Below, piece after piece: positions 53,701 to 64,000 of a stretch of 64,000 bases of DNA. The first letter of the stretch is position 1. Every line of letters starts with the position of its first letter. The stretch is from Sphaerolaimus hirsutus (taxonomy: Eukaryota; Nematoda; Chromadorea; Monhysterida; Sphaerolaimidae): NCBI GenBank assembly GCA_964036195.1, contig OZ038459.1, positions 19,651,206 through 19,715,205 of the forward strand. Reading direction: 5' to 3'. The position numbers were made by a program, and so were the translations under genes. Below the pieces are notes generated by a model. It ran no database searches. It saw only the letters and a program-made list of their open reading frames with translations, and was not told the DNA's origin.

Positions 53701-56700
53701 GTTTTCCGTGCCGTTTTCCGGCCACTTTTTTCCGTTTCCGTTTTTCCAGCTCATTTTCCGTTTTCCGGCTAAATTTTCAGTTTTTCCGCCTTTTTCCGTT
53801 TTCCACCTCAATTCCCAGTTTTTCCACTTTTTTTCCATTTTTCTGCCTCATTTTACCTTTTTCTGGCTCAACTTTCTGTTTTCTGTTCCAGCCAAACTGG
53901 TGAACATTCATGCAGATTGTCAATTATGTAAATTTTTTCTGTTTCCAGCAAAATTTCTGCAAATTTTTTCCACTTCCAGCAAAATTTCAGGAAACTATCC
54001 GTTTTCCAGCCAAATTTCAGCAAATTCTACCGTTTCATTTCATTTTTCATTTCATTTCATTTAGTGCACATTACATTTTTCCGTGTCCGTTTTTCCGGCC
54101 CGTTTTTCCGTTTTCCGGCCGCTGAAATTTTTTTTCCGTTTCCGTTTTCCGCCAAGTGCACATTTTTTTCCGTTTTCCGTTCCGTTTTCCGGCCACTGAA
54201 AAAATTTTTCCGTTGTTGTTTTCCGTAAAAAAAAAATTTTTTACATCTTAGTTGTAACCCGCTTGGGGGGGGGGGTAATCCTAGCCCCGTTTCCCCATCT
54301 GCTCATCCATGTTTCTGTGCAGGGGTATGACGAATTTTAACCATCCGGGGGGTTGGATAGATAGCAAATCGATAATAGATGGCTGAAAAACATTGTTTGG
54401 GGGTTGCGTTTGTTCAATATATAGGCTTTTGCAAGCTTTAGACGGCAGAAAGGGGAACCCCCCAACCCCCATTCCAGATCCGTTTCCACATATCTTTACA
54501 TCCCAACCTCCACGCAGATAATGCGTCGCATGTCGCTGAAAAAAGACATGGAATTGAACCAACAACACCTCTCATCTGCCGTGGGTTCGGGCGTCGGCGG
54601 CGCGGCTCTGTCACGAGTTTCGAGCGATTCGAACTTGAGTTCCTCCACCCAATTGGAAGCCAAGTTTGGACAATTTCACGTGCGCAGACGGCAAAGCGAC
54701 CAGGACATTGGTGGGCTGGCTGGCAGCAACTATGCTAGCTTGGCGTGAGTTGACGTCGGGGCTAACTCCCAGACCCTGTAAAATGTAAAACGTCATGCAA
54801 AGTGTGGAAAGTCATGTAAAATTCCGTGTAAAGTGTCAACTGTCATGCAATGTGTCAAAAGTCATGTAAAATTCCCTGTAAAATGTCAAACGACCGGTAA
54901 ACAAAATAAAATAAAATTTGATATTTTACAGTTTATATTACAAAACTTTCGACACGGTGCCTGACATTGACATTTTACATATCAGTTTATAGGGTGACTG
55001 GCAGCTGGAGTTTATATTTTTTTATTTGTTTATTATGCGACTAATTTTTCGTAATTGATTACCAGACGGAATTACCGCCGTACAATGACTCGCACGATGG
55101 GCAAAGCGTACAATAAAGCGCTGGCTGCTGCTTCGGGAAGTAAGTTCCATGTAGGGTTCAAACGGGACCGCGGTCGCGGTACGTGGTTCGGCGAAAAGTC
55201 GGGGCTGGGGTGGTCCCGGTGCCGACACCCCAGTCCCGGTCCCGACATTTGAAAAAGCCAGTCCCGGTCCCTGCACCCCAGTCCCGGTCCCGACATTTGA
55301 AAAAGCCAGTCCCGGTCCCTGCACCCCAGTCCCGGTCCCGACATTAGAAAATTTCTGGTCTCGGTCCCGATCCGAAAATCCGGTCCCGTTTGAACCCTAG
55401 TTCCTTGATACTTTGTTCACTGATTACAGTGAATTATACTCTGCCCGATTAAACTCAGTCGGCAGTCGAGTTTCACACGTGTCGACGGCCACATTGGGAA
55501 CGGTGTCGAACAGCGTTTTGGGACATCGACATCGACGCAGGTTGATAGATTTTGGCTTCTTGCCAACTTCCATTATACATGCTCACAGCTCAACTGCAAA
55601 CACATTTTTGTCAACTCAAAACTTCAGACACACTGAATTCATGGTCGAGGAGGAGGACAACAGCGAAAGCGGCACGAATGTGGCCCAATCTCAACATGGC
55701 GGCTATGGCCAATCTGCAACGGCGCGTGGGCAAGCTGCCAGCCAGACGGGTAGAAACGAGAGGAACGTGTCGCCTCATGTTAATATTGTGGGTTTTTTGA
55801 AATAACAATTTAATCTTTATTTAATTTTCAATTTTCAATTACAATTTTTAAAATTTTGAATTTCTTGAATTTGAATTTTTTTTGTCATTTGCAGGTGCGG
55901 CCGCGGCGCGCGAAAAAGGGGCCGTTTGATTTCGAACAGCTGCGCAGGGTGCAGTCGCTCGGCGGTGCGAACAATGCTAACAAGCATGCGGTAATTAGAT
56001 TTAGAATTCTACAACTACCGGGACATATACGAAATACATTTTAAAAATAAAATAACTTGGTAAACGCCATGATACTTTGATATTTTTATTGAATTGGAAA
56101 TCTGTTTCGTCTAGACAATATTATGACGGGTATTTTTTATTTTTTTATTTATTTCTCTCGGTGCGGGTTTATATAAGAGGGGCCACGAACAACAAAAATC
56201 GCTCGGACTAGATCTCGGATTTAAAGAAAGGGCATTAATTTTCATCAGAATATTCTATTGCAATAGAAATAAACCATATATTTAATGACGTATCAACCGT
56301 CTGCCTGTCAGCTGGGTCCATATTTTGGCAATTTCTTTTCCCTGGTCGTTAAAATACATGGGTGTGTTTTCAGAGGGGGGCTCTTTTTCAGGGGTATACG
56401 GTAGATATATTTACCACGGTCACAATTTGCATCTGTTTTTACCCTCAGGGTTCCGTGTGGTGCGTGCGGTGGTCCCATTGTGGCAGGCTACTAGCAACCG
56501 CCGGTCAAGACAACCTCATTCGCGTGTGGGTGCTTAAAGCGCACCACGCTTACTTTGCTGCGATGAGAAGCAAATATGGAGCTGTGGAATGTGGGTTTTT
56601 TCTTGACTTTTTATGGAGTTAAAAGTTGAATGACAATATGGGTTTAAACGGGATTGACGTTTCGGGATCGGGATCGGGGTTATTTTTTTAGTTTTCGGGA

Positions 56701-59700
56701 TCGGGATCGGGATTAATTTTTTGAGATTTTGGGATCGGAATTAGGGTTTCGGAATCAGGATTGGGGTGGTGTTTCCAAAATTTCGGGATCGGGATTACGA
56801 TTTTGAGATTTCGGCATCGGGGTTAAGTTTTCATGATCGTGATCGGGATTGCAAAATCCCGAAATACTTCTGAATTCGGGATCGTGATCTCATTTCGCCC
56901 CTAGTGACAATAATTGTCTTACCTTTTTAGCCGTAGCCGCCGACTCCGCCTTCCGCACCATGAACATCACTGTGGAGCACAAACAACAGCACCACGGGCA
57001 TCAGAAGCACCAAAGCCAGGGTGCCGCGCGCGCCGCCACGGCCAGCCCTCCTGCGGCAAGGTTGGAAATTTTTACCTGGTGTAGATTTATGCGTGTAATT
57101 TCGGATGTGTCATCTATCGTCTAGATTGGAAACATAGATACCTAGAAATAAACTTGATTGTATCACGTCGACAGGTTTATTTCCCCGTAATGGAAAAATC
57201 ACATTCGCACCGGACAAAAATGCAATGTACAATAAATATTTACATGAAGAGTTTCGGGTATCGTCTCTTCGGGTACCGTTTCCGGCAGGGACGTATCCAG
57301 GATTTTTGAGCGGGGGAGGCTGCTTGTTTACGGAGCCCGGCGAACGGGTGGGGGGGTCAGCCTAGGGTAGGGTTGGCCGATGTTTTTTTTTAAACGTTTT
57401 TTTTATTTAAAAACATGACGTCCGAAATGTTTTTTTTTTAAAAGAAACATCGGCCGAAATTTTTAGTACTAAGCACTAGGTATTTTGCAAAATTTTTGCG
57501 CGCAAGCGCGCAATTTCACACACAAATTGACATTGGTGGTTGTTTTCATTGGTTTTGTTGCATTTTTAGTATCAAAACATCCATTTCTATGTGCTACCAT
57601 GGGTGAATAAGCCATCATATGTTGCTGTAGTATATAATATTGAGGTAATGTGCTTCCATGTACCTCCACAGTGTGTAACTTCACTCCCAAAGTAACAACC
57701 TCCTTTTATAACCTTGTTTGATCACCATTCCGTGCCAAACTTTACCTGAAGTCACGAACATTCAACTATAAGGCGATATACGAACGATATGTCGACGAAA
57801 AATGGATATTTTTGACACAAATCACCACTTATAATGCTATCCCATGGCTCCACAGCCATTATATGGTCATATTTAACATCACAGAGTATTGCCAGTGTCT
57901 GATATACCTATATATGTTGACACTAGGTCATATCTGGGAGCTTTTAAAAAAAAACGTTTTTTTTTATTTAAAAAACATCGAGTTAAAAAAAAACGTTTTT
58001 TTCCAACCCTAGCCTAGGGTTCAAACGGGATTGACTTTTCGGGATCGGGATTGGGGTTTCGGGATCGGGATCGGGATTGGTTTTTTGAGATTTCGGGATC
58101 GGGATTGGCCGGGATTAGGGTCACTGGATCGGGATCGGGATTGGGATTGGCATTTTTCCGGGATCGGGATTGGGTTCTAGGGATAGAGATTTCTGGCATT
58201 CACAGTTGTTCATAAAGGTCTCAAAACACTGTTGGATGCCAGAAAAGTGGCATAACATTGACGCTGGGGGTTTGCATGCACATTTTTGCATGCAAAAACG
58301 TCATTATTTCACTTTTTATAATTTCCACTAATTTTTCCGGGATCGGGATCCCGGACTTGGGAGTTTCTCGGGATCGGGATCGGGATTTGAAAATTTTCGG
58401 GATCGGGATTGGGGTTTCGGAATCGGGATCGGGACTGGTAAATCCCGTAATTTCACGGGATCCGGGATCGGGATCGGGATCCCGTTTGAACCCTAGGTCA
58501 GTCCCCCCTAAATTTTTACCTACACAGTGACGGAATGGCGCTGGCGCCATTAGTTGGCGTCACGCCATGGTACCATTGGCGTTGGCGCTAGCGCCAGAAA
58601 CCACTGTATAGGTACGTAAATACCCGTCCATATACAGCGCCAGGCATACGATTGAGTGCAAACTCGGGGATTTCTGTCTAAGGGAACCTATCTGTAGAGA
58701 AGACTATGTGTGTAGGGGTATATGCGCTCAAACTTTTTCACACATAGCTTAAAAATGTATAGCAAAATCTCCTATTTCCGGGGGTTTTCAGGTCTCACCC
58801 CGGGAAGGGGGGCTGCCCCGCCCCCCCTGGATACGTCCTTGGTTGCGGGTACACAAAATCTTCGCACACGCGTCTCATTCACGCACAAATTCTTGTACCC
58901 CCCCCCCCACAAACTGAACCTACCATTTGACAACCCAAGTCACACGACTATGTACCATCCACCCCCCCCCCCCACTCAGAAGCGACTGCGCTCGACGGGG
59001 GTCCCCAGACAGTTTAGTCGCGTGCGGCGAGTCGGCCACCGGGGGGTCTCCAGTACCCCCGGCCGCCGGCAAGAAGGCCGCCTCGTTAAGAAGGAATGCG
59101 TGGGCCCCGTTTAGTGACGCGCCGTTTTGCGTTTTGAGAGCCCATACTGCTGATGTGCTCGATTTGAGCTGGAGCAGTGTGAGTTGTGGGGGGGGGGGTG
59201 GGGTGGGGTGTTGTATTTGGGGGCGGGTTGGGGTAGTAAGTGACTGGGTGTTTTCCGTTCGTTAGCTTTTTTTAGTTTTTTTAACATTTTTTTCATTTTC
59301 GCGCAAAGCATAATCAAGAGAAGAGCACTCTTAGACCCTGTAACAAGTCGTGTAAAAATGATGAAAAATTTCGTGTGCCCCCTTAAAAGGAAATTGAAAT
59401 TTTAACATTTTACACGACCTTTTTAGGTATGAGATAGGAATGATAAAATACGATTTTGAAAAAAAAAACGGTTCAAACATCAGGTGCAATCTGACAGTGT
59501 CCCTGATTCATTTTGTCACATCTGTCACCAATTCCTAAAATCCCGAAAAGCGCCCTGTCATTCTCAGAATTACTTCCTTCTGTCGTCTGGAATGGACCGA
59601 ACGGTTCGCCTGTGGCACGTCAGCCGTAACGAGTGTTTGTGTGTCTTTCAACATGTCGACTTCGTGCCATCCATCGCGTTTCTACCCAAGGTTGGTTATT

Positions 59701-62700
59701 GTCTCGTTTGTTCCACTGGAACGCAACTGGCGATGGCAAACAAAAATACGGAGTCGTTTCTATTTTTGTTTTAGTTTTTGAACTTTTATTCAACCTCGAA
59801 AACAATTGAAAACTCGCACAAAAATTCAGTAGTATTTTGGTTGGAAAAAAATCGATGAATATAAAATGCATAAACACAATAAAAAATATCAATTTCACAT
59901 GGATCTGTAATGTTTGCTCCGATAACTGCAAATGTCTCTTGGAACTTGGAAGCCCGTAAAATCAATAATTAAAACCAAAATGTACCAGAAAAATTTGTAT
60001 ATTCGATTATGTCGAGGAAAACATTAGAACATTCGAAAGCTTAAGTTGAAAACTTTTGCTTTTTGAACATTGAAAATTCAGTTAATAAGAAGAAAAATTT
60101 AACTTACTTCAACACTTTTTTCAGAGGGTTTACCATCGCTAATTAAAAAAACACATTTACAATAAATTTCCACTTCCCCCCAAACCGTAGGACGACCGTT
60201 TCTTCATGTCAGCAAGTTTGGATGGTAAATTGCGGCTGTGGCACATTCCTGACAAAAAAGTTGCCTTGTGGAATGAGATCGACCAGGGGGCACTGGTCAC
60301 TGCCATGGCAGTGGTGAAAAATGGAAAATTTGTCGCCGTGGGCACATTTGATGGCAGGGTCATTTTTTACTCGACTGAGGTTTGTTTTTTGCAATCAGTT
60401 TCATGCAGTTTTCCTTTCTATTTAGAGATAGTATTCTATTTGCCCGAAGAATGTAGAATATCGAGGCACACATTGCAGGGCCGTATCCAGGGGGGGGGGC
60501 TGCAGCCCCCCCCCCCGTTCCCGTGGCGAGACCAGAAAGTGACCGGATTTTGCGACTTTTTCAACGTCAGCGTAAAAAATTTTGCGCGCAAGCGCGCATT
60601 CTTCACCGGACATAAGATATTATCATCAGATTAGCTCCATGTGTCCGCATATCGGTATAAATACACTCACTTTTGCGCTTTTTGCTGTTTTGTATGTATA
60701 TTTACATACATACATATACAGCGTTCCATGACACTGGCGCCAACGCCAATGGCGCCATGGCGTGACGCCTACTAATGGCGCCAGCGCCATGGCGCCATTC
60801 CGCCACTATGTAGCTCAAATTTTAGGGGGGGGGGCTGAGCCCCCCCCCCCTCGCCGGCCTCCGTAAACAAGCAGCCCCCCCGCTCAAAAATCCTGGATAC
60901 GTCCCTGAAACATTGAAAAAATTACCCCGTCCGAATAATTTTTGTTCCTCGGGCGCGGATATGGAATGTTCAAAAATTGTTTGTTTTTTAAATGGGCAAG
61001 TAAAAATTGAAAAAGGAATACGCGCGTCACAGGGAGTAGGGAATCTGTAGACATTTCTGCAATTCTCATGTGATAATCCCATTATCCCTGAAACGGTGTC
61101 AGTTCTAGAGTTGCTGTTAACGTCTTTTCCATCCCGCGTCCAAAAACGGTCCAAAATTGTAAATTTTCACCCCTACCCTCCCTCAGCAACTAAAGTATCA
61201 CACCTCAATCGAAGTGCGTTCCACGCGGGGCAAAAACGCCCGCGGGCACAAGGTCACCGGCCTGTGCGTGTCCGGCGACCGTCTCTTGGTGACCACCAAC
61301 GATTCTAGAGTGCGGCTGTACGATTTGAGGGACTTGCAGCAGACGTGCAAGTATAAGGGCGCCACGAATTATTCTAGTCAGATAAAGGCTGCGTTCAGTC
61401 CCAGTGGTAAAAGTATAGTGTGTGGCAGCGAAGATCGGTTGGTGGGGATTTTGTGCCCAAGGGAACTCCCGATTTTTCGGTTTAGAAATATGTTGTAGGT
61501 GTTGGGGGTCTAGGCGGGGGAGATTTCATGACCGGGAAAAATATTTTCCGAAAATTTACCTGTATTTGTGAAAAAAAATTTTTAATTGTTATTGCGAATT
61601 AGCACGTTGGGGATGGTTTTCATGGATATTAGAGTTTGCTGATTTGCTGACAATCTGAAAAACAGCACTGATTTACTGACAATACTAATGTATACATTGA
61701 ATGTGTCCCAACTATTTAGGTAGATCTTTGGAATCACTGGTAGTGTTTGTCAACTGGGAAATTTTTGTCAATTTTCCAATGGATTTATCAATCATCTGTT
61801 ACCCACCCTTTAGAAATCATCCACGCAGGTTCATCTACATTTGGCGAACTCAATTGGATTCGGAACTGTTCCCAGTGCGCAAAGATCGCAACGAGATGTG
61901 GGAGCGTGTCAGAAGTTGGTCTCATTTTGCGAGATATTTACCTACAGCCTACAGTGGCCCCTCGACGCGCTCACTAGTTCACGGCCACAATTTTGGAAAC
62001 TGATAAATCTGTTTTCAAACACATAATAATTCACTAGAATAAATCATTTTCAATCGTTATCAACACCAGTTGACAGACTCCACATTCCGGTAAACTCAAA
62101 TGCGCCGAAAGCTGCTTTCAGTTAGCGAAATTTCGACGGTAAACTAGTGTCCCTGGGGCTGGCCCTACACACACACTAGTTTTCACCGTGACTTCTGTGA
62201 AAACTGAAATGGCCACATGGCGACATTCAGCCTACTCTTATTGTTTGCTATATGTGTTTTAGTTTTCAAATTTTAACTTAATCTAAATTCACATTAAAAT
62301 TAAATAAAGTCGTTCAACCGTGTTGATTAATCTGCATTTGAAAAATTTCAGTTTTCACACGAAGTGACGGGGAAAAGAAGTGTGTGTCATCACAATGAGA
62401 TAAAAGTTCATATGGACAGATTTTTGTGCGGAAATGAACTCTACCATAAACCAGTTTAAAAATGAACTCTACCAGTTTTTCCCACGTCAACAGGCTTTCA
62501 CTCACCTCACGCTACAAAACAAAAACAATAAAAAAAATTCAAAATAAATTCAGGCCACAGCGCGACAGTGACCGCGACCGTGTTCGCGCCCAAACCGGAA
62601 CTGATTTTCGAGCAGATTCGAGATTACGAAAATGCGGCTGCACCTGAGAGCGGTGATAATGATAGTGCTGAAATTGAGGGAGGGCATCCGAGATTGTCTG

Positions 62701-63301
62701 TGATAAGTAGCATGCATGGTTGGTTTGGGGTGTTTGGATGTACTGGTGAGAGACCGTGGCCCTGTAAAGTGTCAGGTCAAATGTGAAATGTCATGTAAAA
62801 TGACGTACAAATTTGTCAAGTTCTTAATTAATTTATCAGATAATAAAAATGCTTTCAGAACTTTTTGATCGTTTTGATTGATTTAAAGCCATGCTTAAGT
62901 GAAATATAAATATTATCAACATTTTCTCTTTGTGTTACTATAGAATGGTCACACCGTTATGGTTGGCAAGCGATTTTTTAAACGATTTCTAATACATTTT
63001 TTAAATCGGGGTCATTTAAAAATAGATTTGTTTCCCAACCCTAGTCACACCTCTCTTTCGCCCTCCAAAATTGTCATCAACTTCAATAACGACAACGACA
63101 ACGACAAAGACAACAATTCCAGGCGCAGTTTCAGCCACGCTGGCAACTTCTTCCGCCGCCGCGGTAACTTCCGGTCTTGTCGGCAGCAAAGAACAATATA
63201 GCGGGGATGTTTTAGTGTCTACTGACATCGCCGGAAATTGTTACGTATTTGTCAATCCGCCCGTGGTGAAAATGTGCCACGGGAGCAGATTTTTTCATTG
63301 A
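44740..63301 (+). CDS. WDR44: WDR44 (Rab11-binding WD40 protein) orthologue, 25 exons
   Basis: Family knowledge: WDR44 is an endosomal Rab11 effector that binds VAP proteins at the ER and takes part in tubule export and ciliogenesis control. Exons: 44740-44845, 44950-45101, 45556-45786, 46692-46852, 47109-47194, 50135-50230, 50505-50675, 51686-51837, 52061-52315, 52743-53029, 53319-53493, 54518-54744, 55066-55139, 55459-55540, 55628-55787, 55895-55990, 56449-56590, 56931-57060, 58980-59178, 59568-59690, 60191-60379, 61187-61437, 61829-61914, 62554-62718, 63045-63301. All have GT-AG ends and phases agree (4,053 nt, 1,350 residues). SDEFFDA near residue 19 is an FFAT motif. PPPRRKKRHVKP and PPRPPPLPPTPP-like tracts form the proline-rich middle. 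IMRRMSLKKD matches the conserved pre-WD block. WD40 repeats run from GPFDFEQL and SHCGRLLATAGQDN through SGMDRTVRLWHV, SLDGKLRLWHIPDKK and NDSRVRLYDLRD to VFAPKPEL and VLVSTDIAG. It is longer than vertebrate WDR44 because the disordered N-terminal half is longer. The 3' ends of exons 5 and 8 were chosen by phase, and an overlooked small exon is possible. Confidence 0.93.
45787..46691 (+). other. WDR44 intron 3 with C-rich tatctatcc repeat
   Basis: The intron holds a repeat with poly-C/G runs and the phrase cagctatctatctatcc in several copies (46070-46620). Related phrases occur at 47985-48060, 51860-51975 and 54270-54480, so this is a dispersed low-complexity family. Long frames here (such as 46043-46900) arise from C runs and are not genes. 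Confidence 0.5.
46861..47097. repeat. TGTAAAATGTC MITE filling WDR44 intron 4
   Basis: It starts CCCAGACCCTGTAAAATG and ends with inverted phrases CATTTTACAGGG and GTCTGGG. Intron 4 (46853-47108) is 256 bp, of which only 8 bp on the left and 11 bp on the right lie outside the element. Confidence 0.7.
47574..47763 (+). ncRNA. RNU2: U2 spliceosomal snRNA, copy 1
   Basis: The 5' end ATCGCTTCTCGGCCTTTTGG and the branch-site-pairing GTAGTA are the near-invariant metazoan U2 sequence. A stem IIb (GCAACC/GGTTGC), an Sm site (ATTTTTGG) and 3' hairpins (CCCAGC/GCTGGG) follow. One extra A precedes GTGTAGTA compared with the usual form. About 110 bp upstream are shared with copy 2, including ACCCGCAAACTTCACGTTTC near -55, the position of a snRNA proximal element. 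It sits in WDR44 intron 5, in the same orientation. Confidence 0.93.
48303..48997. mobile_element. hAT-like MITE with CGGGATCGGGATT minisatellite interior
   Basis: The termini are TAGGGTACAAACGGGATT and TCCCGTTTGAACCCTA, with the exact 8-bp duplication GATGAGAG at 48295-48302 and 48998-49005. The ends contain runs of the word cgggatcgggattgg. It lies between the two U2 genes in WDR44 intron 5. Confidence 0.88.
49449..49638 (+). ncRNA. RNU2: U2 spliceosomal snRNA, copy 2
   Basis: It is practically identical to copy 1 over 190 nt, 1,875 bp downstream. Flanking homology (agttgaca, gttgttgg-atgat, acggagtatcg) begins well before both genes, so a segment of about 1.2 kb was duplicated in tandem before the hAT MITE entered. 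The upstream promoter-like block is kept, so both may be active. Confidence 0.93.
50269..50470. repeat. CCGTAAATCCTCGAATA MITE near the end of WDR44 intron 6
   Basis: The inverted ends are CCGTAAATCCTCG and GGATGTACGG, with TA on both sides. The interior repeats CTTGAATAACTCCCC. The element takes up most of the 274-bp intron and ends 34 bp before exon 7. Confidence 0.55.
50732..51475. mobile_element. MITE with TGAAGGGTGTGCTTCTAAAA ends
   Basis: The 34-bp inverted repeat is perfect. The interior repeats the terminal word GTAGATCGGTACTTTTA at least five times (about 51050-51290). The superfamily could not be decided because the target duplication is unclear. It lies in WDR44 intron 7. Confidence 0.75.
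53636..54240. repeat. TTTTCCG minisatellite in WDR44 intron 11
   Basis: This is a run of degenerate ttccgttttccg words with decay in the middle (53880-54060). The frames it opens on both strands are not genes. Confidence 0.8.
54768..54995. repeat. TGTAAAATGTC MITE in WDR44 intron 12
   Basis: It starts CCCAGACCCTGTAAAATG, exactly like the element in intron 4. The right end is decayed (tcagtttatagggtgact). It covers most of the 321-bp intron. Confidence 0.6.
55152..55399. mobile_element. hAT-like MITE filling most of WDR44 intron 13
   Basis: The termini are TAGGGTTCAAACGGGACC and GGTCCCGTTTGAACCCTA. The flanking octamers are GTTCCATG and GTTCCTTG, one mismatch. The interior repeats cagtcccggtcccgaca. 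It starts only 12 bp after the splice donor. Confidence 0.8.
56639..56902. mobile_element. Decayed CGGGATCGGGATT hAT-like MITE in WDR44 intron 17
   Basis: Iterated cgggatcgggat words lie between a degraded left end (gggtttaaacggg) and right end (tcgcccctag). It is a relative of 48303-48997. Confidence 0.55.
57363..58495. mobile_element. Middle hAT-like element (TAGGGTTCAAACGGGA), split near its left tip
   Basis: Its first five bases (57363-57367) are separated from the rest (from 58015) by the innermost element. The flanking octamers GGTCAGCC (57355-57362) and GGTCAGTC (58496-58503) differ at one base. The interior is the cgggatcgggatt minisatellite. Confidence 0.8.
57368..58011. mobile_element. 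Innermost hAT-like element (TAGGGTTGGCCGATG)
   Basis: It starts TAGGGTTGGCCGATG and ends TTTTTTTCCAACCCTA, with the exact 8-bp duplication GCCTAGGG at 57360-57367 and 58012-58019. The duplication includes the first five bases of the middle element, which proves the order of insertion. It has subterminal aaaaaaacg tracts and no transposase. Confidence 0.88.
60476..60907. mobile_element. hAT-like MITE with CAGGGCCGTATCCAGG ends in WDR44 intron 21
   Basis: It ends CCTGGATACGTCCCTG; the flanking octamers ACACATTG and AAACATTG differ at one base. It contains the ggcgcc/acgcc palindromic cluster (60730-60810) also seen at 58535-58605 in the related element. Confidence 0.8.
61915..62553. other. WDR44 intron 23, nothing recognised
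   Basis: It is AT-rich sequence with short phrases (agttgacagac, taaactcaaatg) shared with the region around the U2 genes. No RNA gene or clear element is seen. Confidence 0.4.
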
Positions 63302-63478
63302 CAGAAATTTGAGTCGAGTTTGGGCGGTTGGTGTTTTGAGGACCGAATTTCATGGTTTGAGTGTGGTTTTTCACGTTTTTTCAACAAGAGCCTGTCCTGC
63401 CTATGCACTTTTTACACTTATTTTTTCTCCCTGACATTCACTACTTTGGCACCGGTGCACCTAACGTAAACAAAATGC

Positions 63479-63484
63479 AAATAA
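63479..63484 (+). terminator. Polyadenylation signal AATAAA of WDR44
   Basis: It is the first AATAAA after the WDR44 stop (TGA 63299-63301), about 180 bp downstream in the same strand. It fits a short 3' untranslated region. Confidence 0.6.
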
Positions 63485-64000
63485 AGTATTTTGGAAGATT
63501 GTTATTGCGTTTGGTACGTTGTGGGTAATAAGTAATAAATGTGGATTTTTAATGTGACTTGTGATTTTTATGACAAATATGTAATACCTTTGGTAAATTT
63601 ATGCAATGCTTATTGAGGTTGAAAGAAAGAATTAAATGTGGTTACTTGGTTAATTAGCACACTTTGGTATCCATTTTTGGTGCGACGTTAGAAAATTCGC
63701 GCAAGAAAATATATTCACCCTTTAGAGCTTCTTCAGAGTTGTGATCATTTCCGATTGTGATTTCAAACCTCCGTGTAAAATCTTTACCAATAACGATTAA
63801 AGAATACTTATGTATTCTGCCGCATGGAGCAGAAGTAAAATAAAAAAGTTCATGCTTATTTCACCCCTGATGTATCGGCGCACCGCACACTGAAATTTTG
63901 CGTTCAGCGTTCGAACGTTTTTGCACGCTGAACTACAAACGCTGAAATCGATATTTAAAGAACCGAACGTTTTTAAGCGATAAAATATTCGGAATTTGCA
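63485..64000. other. Downstream intergenic DNA, nothing recognised
   Basis: There are no long frames, RNA genes or clear inverted repeats. The last 100 bp hold cgaacgttttt words that may belong to a repeat running out of the window. Confidence 0.35.

Larger units (their letters stand above)
57286..58841. mobile_element. Outer hAT-like element with CAGGGACGTATCCAGG ends
   Basis: The ends CAGGGACGTATCCAGG and CCTGGATACGTCCTTG are inverted. The flanking octamers GTTTCCGG and GTTGCGGG match at six of eight. Two other hAT-like elements are nested inside it. A second, shorter copy of the family is at 60476-60907. Confidence 0.7.

Noticed and set aside
53347-53838. Minus-strand frame of 163 codons over WDR44 exon 11 and the TTTTCCG repeat
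   Set aside because: It is a shadow of the coding exon plus a Glu/Lys/Asn run from the reverse complement of the minisatellite.
55428-55458. Acceptor at gattacag (55428-55430) for WDR44 exon 14
   Set aside because: It would bring a stop into frame after exon 13; the acceptor at 55457-55458 keeps the frame.

Overview
The window is nuclear DNA of an invertebrate animal; the species and phylum cannot be fixed from the sequence. The evidence is a 25-exon WDR44 gene with GT-AG introns, two spliceosomal U2 snRNA genes, two spliced serine-beta-lactamase-like genes, a BEL/Pao LTR retroelement, a Penelope-like retroelement and many short inverted-repeat DNA transposons. No bacterial operon, tRNA or CRISPR feature is seen.

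Layout. 1-2 kb: a large foldback element. 2-9.8 kb (unit A) and 15-41 kb (unit B): two copies of an old tandem duplication, each carrying one minus-strand beta-lactamase-like gene of seven exons (4283-7793 and 30420-33987; each predicted at 425 residues). Between them lies a Penelope-like retroelement (10910-14313) with its GIY-YIG endonuclease at the N-terminus. It is bracketed by two 1,083-bp direct repeats and has a hammerhead-like motif at its 3' end. The repeat after it is followed by a TA-flanked Tc1/mariner-like element (15446-28989), which was itself split by a nearly intact 12.3-kb BEL/Pao retroelement (15572-27851). The BEL element has 1,098-bp LTRs that differ at about two positions and a 5-bp target duplication. 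It encodes Gag-Pol, an envelope-like frame and a third overlapping frame. 36-40.6 kb is a tandem-repeat block inserted in unit B: a 27-bp minisatellite, then a satellite of about 116 bp with a higher-order period of about 465 bp.

42-44.5 kb holds a hAT-like element, a TA-flanked palindromic element and a Harbinger-like MITE. From 44740 to 63301 lies the plus-strand WDR44 orthologue. Its 25 exons join with fully consistent phase into 1,351 codons. It has an N-terminal FFAT motif, a proline-rich middle and C-terminal WD40 repeats. Its introns are largely made of MITEs, some filling nearly the whole intron, and one intron carries two U2 snRNA genes.

How it fits together. The host content is two metabolic or lysosomal-type hydrolase-like paralogues, a Rab11/VAP membrane-traffic scaffold and two splicing RNA genes. 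Everything else is layered mobile DNA. Because units A and B are paralogous, many insertions can be read against an empty copy, which gives target-site duplications and relative ages directly. The most novel signals are the element-wide TCACA saturation of the BEL element (coding and LTR alike), its overlapping third frame, the oddly ordered hammerhead parts of the Penelope-like element, and intron-filling MITEs in WDR44.
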